Shown in pieces: positions 1 through 8,606 of a stretch of DNA of 64,000 nt (positions are counted from its first letter, which is position 1; each line of letters starts with the position of its first letter). The notes under the pieces were generated by a model. It saw only the letters and a list, made by a program, of their open reading frames with translations. It was not told where the DNA came from and searched no databases. This stretch comes from Acidisoma silvae (GTDB taxonomy: Bacteria > Pseudomonadota > Alphaproteobacteria > Acetobacterales > Acetobacteraceae), in assembly GCF_020618775.1 (NCBI RefSeq), contig NZ_JAESVB010000005.1:1-64000 (forward strand), read 5' to 3'. The position numbers and the translations under genes were made by a program.

Positions 1-1
1 T

Positions 2-373
2 ATCCTTCTGGCGCTTCTGGTCGCTGGCGTCTTGCTGTTGCCGCAAGCCTTCGTCACCTCAGCCTGGCAGCTTGTAGCTTTGCGCTTCGCGATGGGGCTG
101 GCGCTTGGCGGTTTGGTTCCGTGTATCGCGGCCGTCATTCGGCACAACGTCCCCGACCATGCCGCCGGAACGGCTCTTGGCCTTTCCCTATCCGCGCAAT
201 TTGCCGGGCAAGTGGCCGGTCCGCTGATCGGCGGCTTTATCGGCGGCCAGATCGGCATGCGCTCGGTCTTCTTCGGCACATGCGCCCTGCTGCTGATCGG
301 CGCCGCTTTCAACGGGCTTGTCCTTAGCCGGACCAGGCAAAGCCTGTTTAGCACTCAGGCTTCTTCGAAGTGA
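2..373 (+). CDS. MFS transporter, C-terminal part (cut by window edge)
   Basis: The frame is open from the window edge, so only the last ~123 residues of a proton-driven inner-membrane exporter are present. About four hydrophobic helices are visible. The helix GLALGGLVPCIAAVIRH, the polar loop NVPDHAAGTALGL and a Gly-rich helix (AGPLIGGFIGG) are the pattern of helices 9-12 of MdtG-like or sugar-efflux-like drug exporters of the major facilitator superfamily. The stop codon overlaps the GTG start of the next gene (GTGA), so the two are probably one transcript. The substrate cannot be told from this piece. Confidence 0.8.
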   Translation: MLLALLVAGVLLLPQAFVTSAWQLVALRFAMGLALGGLVPCIAAVIRHNVPDHAAGTALGLSLSAQFAGQVAGPLIGGFIGGQIGMRSVFFGTCALLLIGAAFNGLVLSRTRQSLFSTQASSK

Positions 374-975
374 GCATTCCTATGTCTGCAGCAATTGCTG
401 TCGACGCAAAGCACGCCGCACTCCTGCTGATGGATTTCCAGACTTTCGTTGTGGATAATTTCCTGCCGCCCGACGTCGCCATGAAGGCTGTCGCACAAGC
501 CGCAGCGCTTCTGGCTGCGGCCAGAACGAAGGGCGTCATGGTGATCCATGTCGCTGTCGGCTTCCGGCCCGGCTATCCGGAGATCAGCGAGCGCAACAAA
601 CTTTTCTCCTTTCTCAAAGAGAGTGGGCTTGCGGCGCCAGGCAGCGACAGCATCAGGATCCATGCCGAGCTCGCACCGCGAGACAATGAGCCTGTCGTCG
701 TGAAGCATCGCGTCGGCGCTTTTGCCGGCACGGACCTTGACCGTATTCTGCGTGCCCGGAACATCGAAACGCTGACCCTGGCAGGTGTCACGACCAGCGG
801 CGTGGTGCTGTCGACATTGCGGCAAGGCTTCGATCTGGATTATCAGATAACAGTGGCGGCCGATGCTTGCGCCGACAATGATGGTGATGTCCACAGGGCG
901 CTTATTGAAAAGATTCTCCCTCAACACGCGACGGTCCTGAACACAGAACAGATAGTTGTAGCTCTGAAGGGCTGA
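370..975 (+). CDS. Isochorismatase-fold hydrolase lacking the usual cysteine
   Basis: A 201-residue cytoplasmic protein of the isochorismatase/cysteine-hydrolase fold. The first catalytic Asp is in LLLMDFQ (about residue 22) and the Lys in VVVKHRVGAFAG (about 117). The block that normally holds the nucleophile (AT-N-x-CV) reads VTTSGVVLSTLR, so Cys is replaced by Val. In this fold, Cys-less members include true isochorismatases acting on vinyl ethers, whereas nicotinamidases and other amidases need the Cys. It is translationally coupled to the MFS gene before it. An ATG twelve bases downstream (382) is an equally possible start. The substrate is unknown. Confidence 0.8.
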   Translation: MSIPMSAAIAVDAKHAALLLMDFQTFVVDNFLPPDVAMKAVAQAAALLAAARTKGVMVIHVAVGFRPGYPEISERNKLFSFLKESGLAAPGSDSIRIHAELAPRDNEPVVVKHRVGAFAGTDLDRILRARNIETLTLAGVTTSGVVLSTLRQGFDLDYQITVAADACADNDGDVHRALIEKILPQHATVLNTEQIVVALKG

Positions 976-1072
976 AGGCCAAGGACTGGTTTTGTCCGCT
1001 TTGGAGGCCGGGATCCGCTAACCCGAACGACCGTGTTGGGTCGGCATCCAACGCATTTTTACCCTGAGGGGA

Positions 1073-2086
1073 TTAAAGAAGATTTCGCGAAATACCCGAG
1101 CCAAATCCAAGTGCCGTCAGCGTTAGGGCGACGACGCTCTCATGAATGAGGGCTCGATCCACGCCGAAGTTGTCGACATAGAGGTCCGGACTCTCTTTTC
1201 TACTACGGTCGGTCCCAAGACCAAGGAAGGTGGCATGCCCGACTCTATCACCGAGATTGTAAAGTTCACTCGTCGGAATTTGGGTATTCAGCCACGCCGC
1301 GCAGGCATCCGCGGGGGCCTCGTGGTCATCTCCGCCCACCATGATAGTGACGGGCTCGGTGATGGTGGCCAAACTTTCGGGCGTGAAAGCTCTTACGGGA
1401 GGAGCTGGCGCTAACAGAATCGCCCGGCGAACGCGGCTATCTTTATATGACTGCGATTGCCGCGCCCAAGATTCCAAAAATGCCGGTTCCATCATCAATC
1501 CGGGCATCAAATCTGGCAGGTCAGGAAACTGCGGCGGGCCTCGCCGGGCACCATTTTTATGAGCCCAAGCCTTGAATAGCTCGAAATCAGTGACTGCGCC
1601 GAGAAGGCACATCGCGGTGTAACCGCCCAAGGAAAATCCGATGGCCGATATATCGCCTCCAATATGGCCGGACAGAAAGCCTTCGGTGGATAGAGCATCC
1701 AGAGCGAAAGTCAGGTCTCTCGCTCTTTCCCACCAAGCAGCAAAACCAGCCGGGTGGAAAGGCTCCGTGACGGTGTTGCCATGATGATCGGGGCCGATGA
1801 CGATATAGCCCTCCGCTGCCAGGCGCGTGGCAAGCCAGTTCAGACTGATGGCCGCGCCACCGGTGCCATGCGACAGCAGGACTGTGGAATAGGTCGGCCT
1901 TCTGTTATTGATTGCGGCATTGCGGGCGATGGTTCCGATGTCGAACAAATCGCTTTTCTCAACGATTGCAATGGCATCGTCAGAAGCAGGATACCACGCG
2001 CTCCAGCGCACGGGACGGGGAGCGTCTTCTGACCAGGATGTGGGGGTGTTATCGAGGAGTAAGCCTGTTCTTAGACCGACTTTCAT
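1073..2086 (-). CDS. Alpha/beta hydrolase, dienelactone hydrolase / PAF-acetylhydrolase-like
   Basis: A 337-residue alpha/beta hydrolase. The oxyanion region is LLSHGTGGA, the nucleophile elbow is AIGFSLGGYTA (Ser at about residue 165), an acid lies around MVGGDDHEAPA, and the His is in RVGHATFLG near the end. The order matches COG4188, predicted dienelactone hydrolases related to platelet-activating-factor acetylhydrolase. I chose the ATG at 2086 because the protein then begins MKVGLRTG and has AAAAGG-like purines seven bases upstream; an in-frame ATG fourteen codons earlier is less convincing. No signal peptide is seen. The gene stands alone between convergent neighbours. Confidence 0.8.
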   Translation of the reverse strand: MKVGLRTGLLLDNTPTSWSEDAPRPVRWSAWYPASDDAIAIVEKSDLFDIGTIARNAAINNRRPTYSTVLLSHGTGGAAISLNWLATRLAAEGYIVIGPDHHGNTVTEPFHPAGFAAWWERARDLTFALDALSTEGFLSGHIGGDISAIGFSLGGYTAMCLLGAVTDFELFKAWAHKNGARRGPPQFPDLPDLMPGLMMEPAFLESWARQSQSYKDSRVRRAILLAPAPPVRAFTPESLATITEPVTIMVGGDDHEAPADACAAWLNTQIPTSELYNLGDRVGHATFLGLGTDRSRKESPDLYVDNFGVDRALIHESVVALTLTALGFGSGISRNLL

Positions 2087-2266
2087 GGCGCGCCTTTTCT
2101 TAGGCTCAATCTTTAACGTCCCGGTCATCGGGGTGGCCGAAAACTTTGAGACTCGACGCTATGTCGGCCTTTGGCAGACCACAACCCCGTATTGGATGGC
2201 TCGTTAGGGTCAAATATTGTCTGACCGCTTAAACCACAGTTTCCTTTAGCGTAACACTGATATCTG

Positions 2267-3097
2267 TCAGCGATATCCAATGCTTATAGCCCCAAGTGCC
2301 ACCAAAACGCAGGCCACGATACGCCGAGGCGTAAGCTCTTCCCCGAGAAACAGCCAGCCGATCAGCGCTGCGAAGACGACGCTCGTTTCCCTAATTGCCG
2401 CAATCGGGCCAGCAGGCCCTAAAGCGAAAGCTGCGACCACGACGCCGTAGGCAACAAGCGCCACTAATCCACCACCCAAAGCCTTCAACGTTTCCGTTGC
2501 TCGAAAATCGACAACAAGCTTGCCACGGAGGGCAAAAAAGGTGGCTGGCAGAAAAGCGCCGTAGATGACCAAAACCCATGCGATATAGCTGACGCTACTC
2601 CCGGCCTTTCTTACTCCGATGGCATCGACCGTCGCATAGCTGGCGATGATGACCCCCGTTGTAATGGCAAAAAGGATTGAGCTTGTTGCCGCACGCCTAT
2701 GTCCAAGAGAAAGACTGATGATCCCCATGGCCACGAGAGCAACACCAATAGCCTGTGGTATGGTGGGATACTCGCGGGCCATCAAGGCACCACTGAGCGT
2801 GACAAGTAATGGCACGCTGCCACGAACGATCGGATAAACCTGCCCCAGCTCGCCATATCTGTATGCCATGACAAGGAACACACTGTAGGTTACTTGGAGG
2901 AACGCCGAGAGGATGACATACGGCCAGGCATGGGGTGATGGAAGGCTGGAAAGCGCAAAGGGCAGTGCAACAATTGTGCTGGAAAAACTCATGACGGTGA
3001 CGGACCATAGCCGGTCTGAACCGGTGCGAAGGAAGGCATTCCAGGTCGCATGCATGATAGCGGCAAGAAGCGCCAGCCCAATGACCAGTCCACTCAT
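2267..3097 (-). CDS. EamA/DMT family transporter
   Basis: A ten-helix drug/metabolite transporter of about 276 residues with two EamA repeats. The N-terminal repeat begins MSGLVIGLALLAAIMHATWNA and the C-terminal half ends with the conserved pattern IGWLFLGEELTPRRI. It probably exports a metabolite or amino acid across the inner membrane. The start at 3097 gives an ATGA overlap with the stop of the upstream tetR gene, a classic coupling signal, so regulator and transporter form one operon. A longer frame to 3142 would extend into the regulator and adds a hydrophilic tail not typical of the family. Confidence 0.85.
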   Translation of the reverse strand: MSGLVIGLALLAAIMHATWNAFLRTGSDRLWSVTVMSFSSTIVALPFALSSLPSPHAWPYVILSAFLQVTYSVFLVMAYRYGELGQVYPIVRGSVPLLVTLSGALMAREYPTIPQAIGVALVAMGIISLSLGHRRAATSSILFAITTGVIIASYATVDAIGVRKAGSSVSYIAWVLVIYGAFLPATFFALRGKLVVDFRATETLKALGGGLVALVAYGVVVAAFALGPAGPIAAIRETSVVFAALIGWLFLGEELTPRRIVACVLVALGAISIGYR

Positions 3098-3681
3098 CGC
3101 GGCGCCCGAACAGAACCAATCAGTGTAGCAGCAGCCTTCCAAGCATCCCTGATGGCTGCATCTCCCTGTCCTATCTGAGCCATAAGAGTTGCCCCTTCGA
3201 TCAGCATCAACAATGCCGCTGCGATGCTTTCGGACCGCTCAGTCGTCATGGCGTCTTCAAGGATTTTTTGTAGTCGTCGTCTGAGATCTGTTTTCTGTTT
3301 GGCGGCTGCCTGGAATACCGGGTGCGCGGGATCACCGAATTCGGCTAAGGCGTGCGCGAATAGACATCCGTGGAAATCAGGGCGCTTGAACCAGGCCTTA
3401 TACCAAGCAAAAAGAGTCTCAACCTTCTTTTGAGCGCTGCTGCGCTCTTCGACAAGCTGGTCAAGCTGCCGATCAAATCGCTCGGCGCGATAGCCCAGCA
3501 CGTCCACGATGAGGCCATCTTTGCTTGGGAAGTGGCGATACATCGTCATCTTGGCGACATTCGCTTCAGCGATAATCCGATCGATGCCCGTGGCATGGAA
3601 TCCCGACCGTTTGAAAAGCCGGTACCCAGTTTCGATGATGTGCTGGCGTTTATCTGAACTAGCCAGGTTTGGCGGCATCAT
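3094..3681 (-). CDS. TetR family regulator
   Basis: A 195-residue TetR repressor. The N-terminal helix-turn-helix runs over about residues 10-55 (GYRLFKRSGFHATGIDRII, then AKMTMYRHFPSKDGLI, the hallmark recognition helix). The C-terminal domain resembles the YxaF/AcrR-like ligand-binding group (ETLFAWYKAWF, GCLFAHALAEF). It is the first gene of a two-gene operon with the EamA transporter and probably represses it until an unknown ligand binds. A second Met directly after the first could also be the start. Confidence 0.88.
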   Translation of the reverse strand: MMPPNLASSDKRQHIIETGYRLFKRSGFHATGIDRIIAEANVAKMTMYRHFPSKDGLIVDVLGYRAERFDRQLDQLVEERSSAQKKVETLFAWYKAWFKRPDFHGCLFAHALAEFGDPAHPVFQAAAKQKTDLRRRLQKILEDAMTTERSESIAAALLMLIEGATLMAQIGQGDAAIRDAWKAAATLIGSVRAPR

Positions 3682-3790
3682 TGCACCATAAGGTGAGACA
3701 GGTCTGTCTCTTTATTCGACCTGATGTGTTTTAGTCAAGAATGTTCGCATTCTACTTCGTTTAGGGATGTCGGATGTCTGCCTGCCCCCC

Positions 3791-4118
3791 CCCAGGACAA
3801 CAGCCTGACAACGCCACTGGCAGGGCAGAGCGATGGGCGCTAGCTGGCCAGGGCCGCCGTCGGATACAATTTGCCGATCAGCGCGCCATAGCCGCCGATC
3901 ATGCCGTTGACGAAAAACCCCAAGACCACGCCCCCGACCAGCAAGGTACCGGGCTGGGACAGATGGGCATAGACCACCACCATGATGGCGGCGCCGATCA
4001 TGTAAAAGGCGCAGGTCGGCCGCCGGCCGAAGCGGTCGGCCAGACTGCCGAAGGCATGCCGCCCAGAACGGCGCCGATCAGCGTCGCCGTCACCAGGCGC
4101 GGCGTCGCAAGCCGTGGC
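3791..4118 (-). pseudogene. Shrunken duplicate of the MFS gene at 6016-7227
   Basis: This stretch is a mosaic of four pieces of the MFS gene and its flanks at 5967-7310, in the same orientation. 3791-3855 matches 5967-6031, 3851-4057 matches 6210-6416, 4054-4097 matches 7026-7069, and 4093-4116 matches about 7284-7307. The joins fall at shared GGGCC, GCAT and CCAGG. Identity inside the second block is very high, with only a few differences in 207 bases. The first loss is 183 bases and keeps frame, but the second (613 bases) breaks it, so no functional transporter can be made. An in-frame remnant of 96 codons persists at 3840-4130. Confidence 0.85.
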
Positions 4119-4227
4119 CCCCGGCCGCATGCGCCTTTTTGTCTGGCGCTCGGCGCCTTGATCGCGCGCAAGCCGAGGGAGCGGCGCGCCTTTAAACTGT
4201 CTGAGGAATTAGTTTTACATGCGCCGG

Positions 4228-4758
4228 TTAGTTTGTTGCCCAGTTCTGGGTCTGAACATACCAGTGCCCGATCAGATGCTTTGTTGTTATAATTTCCATA
4301 TTGTCCGCTCGCTCATCGACATTGCCAATTTGTTTTGCGAGCTGATCGGAAGGATCGTAAATCAACTCGCTACCGTAGTGCTCACCCTCACCGAAATAAA
4401 AATTACTTTGCGTGTTGCAACCAGAGCGATAGATTTGCGTTGCAAAGTAAGGAAACGCCGCCACAAAAACTATATAATCGCTTGCGCGGAGACACCCAAA
4501 TGCCCCCGGCCAAAACATAGCAAACGCCATAGCCAGCGATACGCCACGTCGCCAAGATCGCCGCCGGAAATAAGATATTGCGGCCGTCAAAAACCACGCA
4601 AGGGCAATCAGTGTCGCAAAGATGATAGTTATGGATAATAGAACGCCAAAAAATCTGACCGCGAAAATTAAAAATAATATCGCCACAAAAAGAATAAAAA
4701 CTGGCCAAATCATCAGGCGGTCATTTGGTTCGACGACCACCGCTCGCTCGTCGGTCAC
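4228..4758 (-). CDS. Hypothetical membrane protein
   Basis: A 176-residue protein I do not recognise. Residues about 15-35 and 38-62 are strongly hydrophobic (LMIWPVFILFVAILFLIFAV, then LLSITIIFATLIALAWFL), a third helix lies around 72-92, and a hydrophobic stretch follows at about 95-108. The last ~65 residues are polar with aromatic residues and two Cys. Base composition is clearly richer in A/T than the neighbours. It lies between the duplicated MFS pieces, which suggests acquired or rearranged DNA. No ribosome binding site stands out, but the long membrane pattern makes a real gene likely. Confidence 0.6.
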   Translation of the reverse strand: MTDERAVVVEPNDRLMIWPVFILFVAILFLIFAVRFFGVLLSITIIFATLIALAWFLTAAISYFRRRSWRRGVSLAMAFAMFWPGAFGCLRASDYIVFVAAFPYFATQIYRSGCNTQSNFYFGEGEHYGSELIYDPSDQLAKQIGNVDERADNMEIITTKHLIGHWYVQTQNWATN

Positions 4759-5112
4759 GTGGCTTCCAGTCTTGTAAGAGGATTGTTTTATAGCGCATGG
4801 GTGAACAATACAGCCGCCGCGTCAATGTCTGTTGTCAAGCCGCCTCACATCCTACCGCGCGGTCACGGTTGGATCGAAGATCGCCACATGAGTTGTTGCC
4901 TCGCTGTTCGCGCTACAGCCGTCGAATTGCAAAACTGACTTATTGTTCGCGCTGCCCTTGCGGGAGGCGACGCAGCGTTAGACACGGTCAAACTGGCGAA
5001 ACGCCTTCGATGATAACCCTCAGACCGCATGACACGCGCTCTGCGTTGCGCCCACGGCTCAAGCGAGCGGCTATCGTTTTCTGTTCACTCGGTTTGATGT
5101 AAAAGCGAAGCC
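4759..5112 (+). other. Intergenic stretch with no recognised gene
   Basis: 354 bases between the divergent orphan membrane gene and trhO. The 5' regions of both genes must lie here. I see no convincing coding frame, RNA gene, terminator or repeat; only a weak GAAG precedes the trhO ATG. Confidence 0.5.
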
Positions 5113-5955
5113 ATGGATTATATCGTCAGCGCCTTCTACAAATTCTTTCCTCTGCCGGATTATGCCGACCGTAAGACCGACCTGCTTCGCTTGCTCGAGT
5201 CCGAAAGCATTCGCGGCTCCATTTTGTTGGCCGCTGAGGGGATCAACGGCACCGTATCCGGAAGCGAAAGGGCGATCGAACACTTGCACCGGGTACTCGA
5301 AGCAATTCCCGGCGGTAATCCCCTGTCGCGCAAGATTAGCCGGCACACAGTCCAACCGTTCGGTCGCGCCAAGGTGCGTCTAAAGAAGGAGCTGATCTCG
5401 CTCGGGGAAACCGCCGAGCCAGCAAGACGGGTCGGCCGTTATGTAAGCCCTGCCGAATGGAACGCTCTGATCGTCCGGGATGACGTCATCACGATCGATG
5501 CGCGCAATCATTACGAAACGCATGTCGGCAAGTTCAAGCATGCGGTTGATCCCGAAACCCGGAATTTTAGCCAGCTCCCCACCTTCAGCCGCCAGACGCT
5601 CGATCCGGTCCGCACGCCCCGCGTCGCCACCTACTGCACCGGCGGAATCCGCTGCGAAAAATACACCGCCTGGCTGCTCGACCAGGGGTTCGAGGAGGTC
5701 TATCATCTCGAAGGTGGCATCCTGAACTACATGGCACAAATGCCGGAGCAGGAAAGCCTGTTCGAAGGCGCTTGCTACGTATTCGACGAGCGGGTGGCCG
5801 TGCGCCCCGGTCTGCACGGCCTCACCGCCGATCTTTCGATCACCACGTGCACTGCCTGCGGCGCTGCGCTGACGGAGCGGGACCGCGCGCATCCCGCTTA
5901 CCGCGCGGGTTGTCATTGCGCGCATTGCGACGGTCCTCTCCCGTCGAACGCGTGA
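5113..5955 (+). CDS. trhO: tRNA uridine(34) hydroxylase, rhodanese family (TrhO/YceA)
   Basis: A 280-residue protein with the TrhO layout: an N-terminal acylphosphatase-like domain (FYKFFPLPDY, then GSILLAAEGINGTVSG), a central rhodanese domain (about 120-225) with the catalytic Cys in ATYCTGGIRCEKY, and a C-terminal Cys-rich tail (CTACG and CHCAHC) that may bind metal. TrhO uses O2 to make 5-hydroxyuridine at the wobble base of some tRNAs. RCEKYTAWLL and HLEGGILNY are signature segments. Length fits the shorter alphaproteobacterial members. It stands alone between the direct duplicates of the MFS region. Confidence 0.92.
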   Translation: MDYIVSAFYKFFPLPDYADRKTDLLRLLESESIRGSILLAAEGINGTVSGSERAIEHLHRVLEAIPGGNPLSRKISRHTVQPFGRAKVRLKKELISLGETAEPARRVGRYVSPAEWNALIVRDDVITIDARNHYETHVGKFKHAVDPETRNFSQLPTFSRQTLDPVRTPRVATYCTGGIRCEKYTAWLLDQGFEEVYHLEGGILNYMAQMPEQESLFEGACYVFDERVAVRPGLHGLTADLSITTCTACGAALTERDRAHPAYRAGCHCAHCDGPLPSNA

Positions 5956-6015
5956 AGCGCCCCCCTCCCAGGACAACAGCCTGACAACGCCACTGGCAGG
6001 GCAGAGCGATGGGCG

Positions 6016-7227
6016 CTAGCTGGCCAGGGCCAAGCCGCGCCGCTCGGGGATCAGCGTCAGCAGTGCCACGAGATCGAGGATATAGAGGATGCTTAGCACC
6101 GCGATAGCCATGCCGGGTCCGTGCCGCGTCGCGATCATTGCCATGACAACGGGCGCAAACCCGGCGACGCCGCGCCCCAGATTGAAGAGCACGTTCTGCG
6201 CCGTGGCCCGGGCCGCCGTCGGATACAATTCGCTGATCAGCGCGCCATAGCCGCCGATCATGCCGTTGACGAAAAACCCCAAGACCACGCCCCCGACCAG
6301 CAAGGTGCCGGGCTGGGACAGATGGGCATAGACCACCACCATGATGGCGGCGCCGATCATGTAAAAGGCGCAGGTCGGCCGCCGGCCGAAGCGGTCGGCC
6401 AGACTGCCGAAGGCATAGATGCCGACGCCCATGCCGATGATCGTCGCTGCCGTCCACAGCGCGGATTTCGTCAGCCCGAAGCCGAACTGCGCCGCCAGAT
6501 TATTGGGTAGCCAGATCATCACGCCATAATAGCCGAAATTCTGCACGCTACAGAGAATGAACAGGCCGAGGCTGATCTTGATGCTGGCGCGGTCCTGCAC
6601 CAGCGCGCGCAGGGCGGCGGTGGGCGCCGGGCGCCGGCTGGGCTCGGCCAGCACCGGCTCATGCGCGGTACGCCGGATGATGACGGCGAACAACGCCGGC
6701 AGCAGACCGATGAGGAAGACGCCGCGCCAGCCCACCGCCGGCAACAGAACGGGCGTCAGCAGCGCCGCCGCCAGCACGCCGCATTGCCAGCCGAGACCGA
6801 CATAGGAGGAGGCCCGCGCGCGCATCGCGGCCGGCCAGGTTTCCGCCACCAGCGCCATGCCGATACCGAATTCTCCGCCCAGCCCGGCGCCCGCGACCAG
6901 GCGGCAGACCAGCAGCGATCCGTAGCTTGAGCAGAAGGCGCAGCCGGCGGTCGCGACGGCGAAGAGGGCGATCGACCAGGACAGAACCCGCACGCGGCCG
7001 AAGCGGTCGGCCAGCATTCCCAGCAGCATGCCGCCCAGAACGGCGCCGATCAGCGTCGCCGTCACCAGGCTGGCGGCCTGGCCGGCGCTGAGGCCCAGGC
7101 TGGCGGCGATGGCGTGCAGCATGAAGCCCAGTATCAGCAGATCGAACCCATCCAGGGCATAGCCGACGGTGGAGGCGAACAAAGCCCGCCAGGCGGCCGG
7201 GGTGATGGTTGACTGACAGACCGGCAT
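6016..7227 (-). CDS. MFS transporter, aromatic/organic acid symporter-like
   Basis: A 403-residue, twelve-helix major facilitator. The loop 2-3 motif is GMLADRFGRVRVL, with the matching loop 8-9 motif GSLADRFGRRPTC. The N-terminal pattern YALDGFDLLILGFML is typical of the AAHS (aromatic acid:proton symporter) and related sugar-acid families, in which the Asp in helix 1 is essential. It sits in the inner membrane and probably imports an organic acid. A LysR gene on the same strand lies about 316 bases upstream. A damaged partial copy lies at 3791-4118. Confidence 0.88.
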   Translation of the reverse strand: MPVCQSTITPAAWRALFASTVGYALDGFDLLILGFMLHAIAASLGLSAGQAASLVTATLIGAVLGGMLLGMLADRFGRVRVLSWSIALFAVATAGCAFCSSYGSLLVCRLVAGAGLGGEFGIGMALVAETWPAAMRARASSYVGLGWQCGVLAAALLTPVLLPAVGWRGVFLIGLLPALFAVIIRRTAHEPVLAEPSRRPAPTAALRALVQDRASIKISLGLFILCSVQNFGYYGVMIWLPNNLAAQFGFGLTKSALWTAATIIGMGVGIYAFGSLADRFGRRPTCAFYMIGAAIMVVVYAHLSQPGTLLVGGVVLGFFVNGMIGGYGALISELYPTAARATAQNVLFNLGRGVAGFAPVVMAMIATRHGPGMAIAVLSILYILDLVALLTLIPERRGLALAS

Positions 7228-7543
7228 GGGTTGCGTTCCTACCGCGCGCGGCCAAGTCCGGCGCCCGCGACCCGACTATCGGGCCAGGTGCCACGTCGCA
7301 AGCCTTGGGAGCGGCGCGCCACGACATGGCGCATGAGGGCGATACCGGCAAGGCCTTCTGTCTTCGTCGCCGAGGAATGGGCCGCGCCGGTGGCAGACTT
7401 CGCGGGCCATGCGGAAGGTTGAAGGACCATCTTGGGTGGACTGCCGACTGGCCGCTCATAAGCAAGGGGGAGTGGTCACGCAGGTTTCGGCCGAGATAGC
7501 GATAGCTCCGGTCCTGAAATGGATGATTTTTTTGATTTCCTAA
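7228..7543. other. Intergenic stretch upstream of the MFS gene
   Basis: 316 bases between two minus-strand genes, which should hold the MFS promoter. A small part (7284-7307 and the GGAGCGGCGCGCC near 7310) recurs in the decayed duplicate near 4093-4187. Otherwise I see no gene, hairpin or repeat. Confidence 0.45.
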
Positions 7544-8440
7544 TTAGGCAAGCCGAGCCTGTAAATCGTGCAGCAGCCAGCTCCCAGCCCGTCCCAAGAC
7601 ATGGTTGCGCATGTGAGCGGCGTAGATTGTGAGCGGAGGGGCTGCTTGAGCCGGGTCGCTCTCGATCTCCAGGGCTACCAGGCGGCCGTCGGCAAGATAG
7701 GGCGCGACAAGATGTTCGGGCATCCGGCACCATCCCAGCGCGGCCAGCAGGAAATCCAACCGCCGCGCAAGGTCCACGAACCGCCATGTCTTGGTGCCGA
7801 TGACGCCATAACTCGGACCGTCCGGCGCAGCCGGGTCCGATAGGACAAGCTGGACATGCGCCTCCAACTCGGCGGGCGTCACCGGGCGGGATAGCGCGGC
7901 TAGCGGGTGGGCTGGCGAGACCACGGGCACGAGTTCGATCCCGAGCAACGGAAGCGCCGCCACGTCCTCCGGCACGCTTGGCAACAGGATGCAGAGCGCA
8001 AGCGCCGCCTCTCCGCGCCGCAACCGTCGCTCGGCTCCGCCCAGCCCCTCGGTGGAGAAACTGACTGGAAGAAAGGGAAAGGTCTCGCGCAAGGCGTGCA
8101 GGCTGTCGATGAAGGCGGCGGTCGGCACCAGCGGATCGATCGCAATGGCGAGCTCCGGCTCAATCCCTTCGCGCGTGCCCGCCGCGACAGCCTCAAACCG
8201 GGCGGCGCCAACCAGGACGCTGCGCGCTTGCGCCACCAACACCCGGCCCACATCAGTCAGAACAGGCCGGAACCCCGATCGGTCGAACAGCGTCACACCC
8301 TGCACATCCTCAAGCGTTGCGACCGTCTGGCTGATGGCGGACTGCACCCGGCCGAGCTTGCGTGCTGCGGCCGAAAAGCTGCCCGTATCGGCGATGGTCG
8401 TGAGGACGCGGAGTTGGTCCAGCGTGAGACTGCCGATCAT
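7544..8440 (-). CDS. LysR family regulator, divergent from azoreductase
   Basis: A 298-residue LysR-type regulator. The winged helix-turn-helix is at residues 1-62 (LDQLRVLTTIADTGSFSAA, LGRVQSAISQTVATLE). The effector domain follows from about 90 (ELAIAIDPLVPTAAFI), with the second half near VPVVSPAHPLAA. It is transcribed away from the azoreductase gene, and a perfect 9-bp inverted repeat lies just upstream of its start at 8455-8478. The likely role is control of the azoreductase and itself in response to a quinone or electrophile, inferred from the arrangement. Confidence 0.9.
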   Translation of the reverse strand: MIGSLTLDQLRVLTTIADTGSFSAAARKLGRVQSAISQTVATLEDVQGVTLFDRSGFRPVLTDVGRVLVAQARSVLVGAARFEAVAAGTREGIEPELAIAIDPLVPTAAFIDSLHALRETFPFLPVSFSTEGLGGAERRLRRGEAALALCILLPSVPEDVAALPLLGIELVPVVSPAHPLAALSRPVTPAELEAHVQLVLSDPAAPDGPSYGVIGTKTWRFVDLARRLDFLLAALGWCRMPEHLVAPYLADGRLVALEIESDPAQAAPPLTIYAAHMRNHVLGRAGSWLLHDLQARLA

Positions 8441-8454
8441 CTATCACCTCAGCC

Positions 8455-8478
8455 GATAAAGATCATCACATCTTTATC
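8455..8478. promoter_or_regulatory. Operator palindrome between lysR and azoreductase
   Basis: GATAAAGAT, six spacer bases, then ATCTTTATC: both 9-base arms match perfectly. It lies 15 bases upstream of the lysR ATG and about 130 bases upstream of the azoreductase ATG. Position and A/T-rich symmetry fit a LysR regulator binding site. Confidence 0.6.
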
Positions 8479-8606
8479 ACTGCCGCGACTGGTGTCCATC
8501 GATCATATCGCTGGTCACGCACCTTGCTCACTGCGACGGCCATGCGTTCGGCAAGCCGATCCCCGCCTCTCACTTGGGCTGATCTCGGCCCACAGGAACA
8601 ATCGTC

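Noticed and set aside
3840..4130. 96-residue membrane protein frame in the decayed MFS copy
   Set aside because: Its N-terminal part is translated from the wrong frame of the parent gene, so it is a remnant and not a functional small transporter.
7239..7430. Short minus-strand frame upstream of the MFS gene
   Set aside because: No ribosome binding site, no recognisable pattern, and normal chance length at this base composition.
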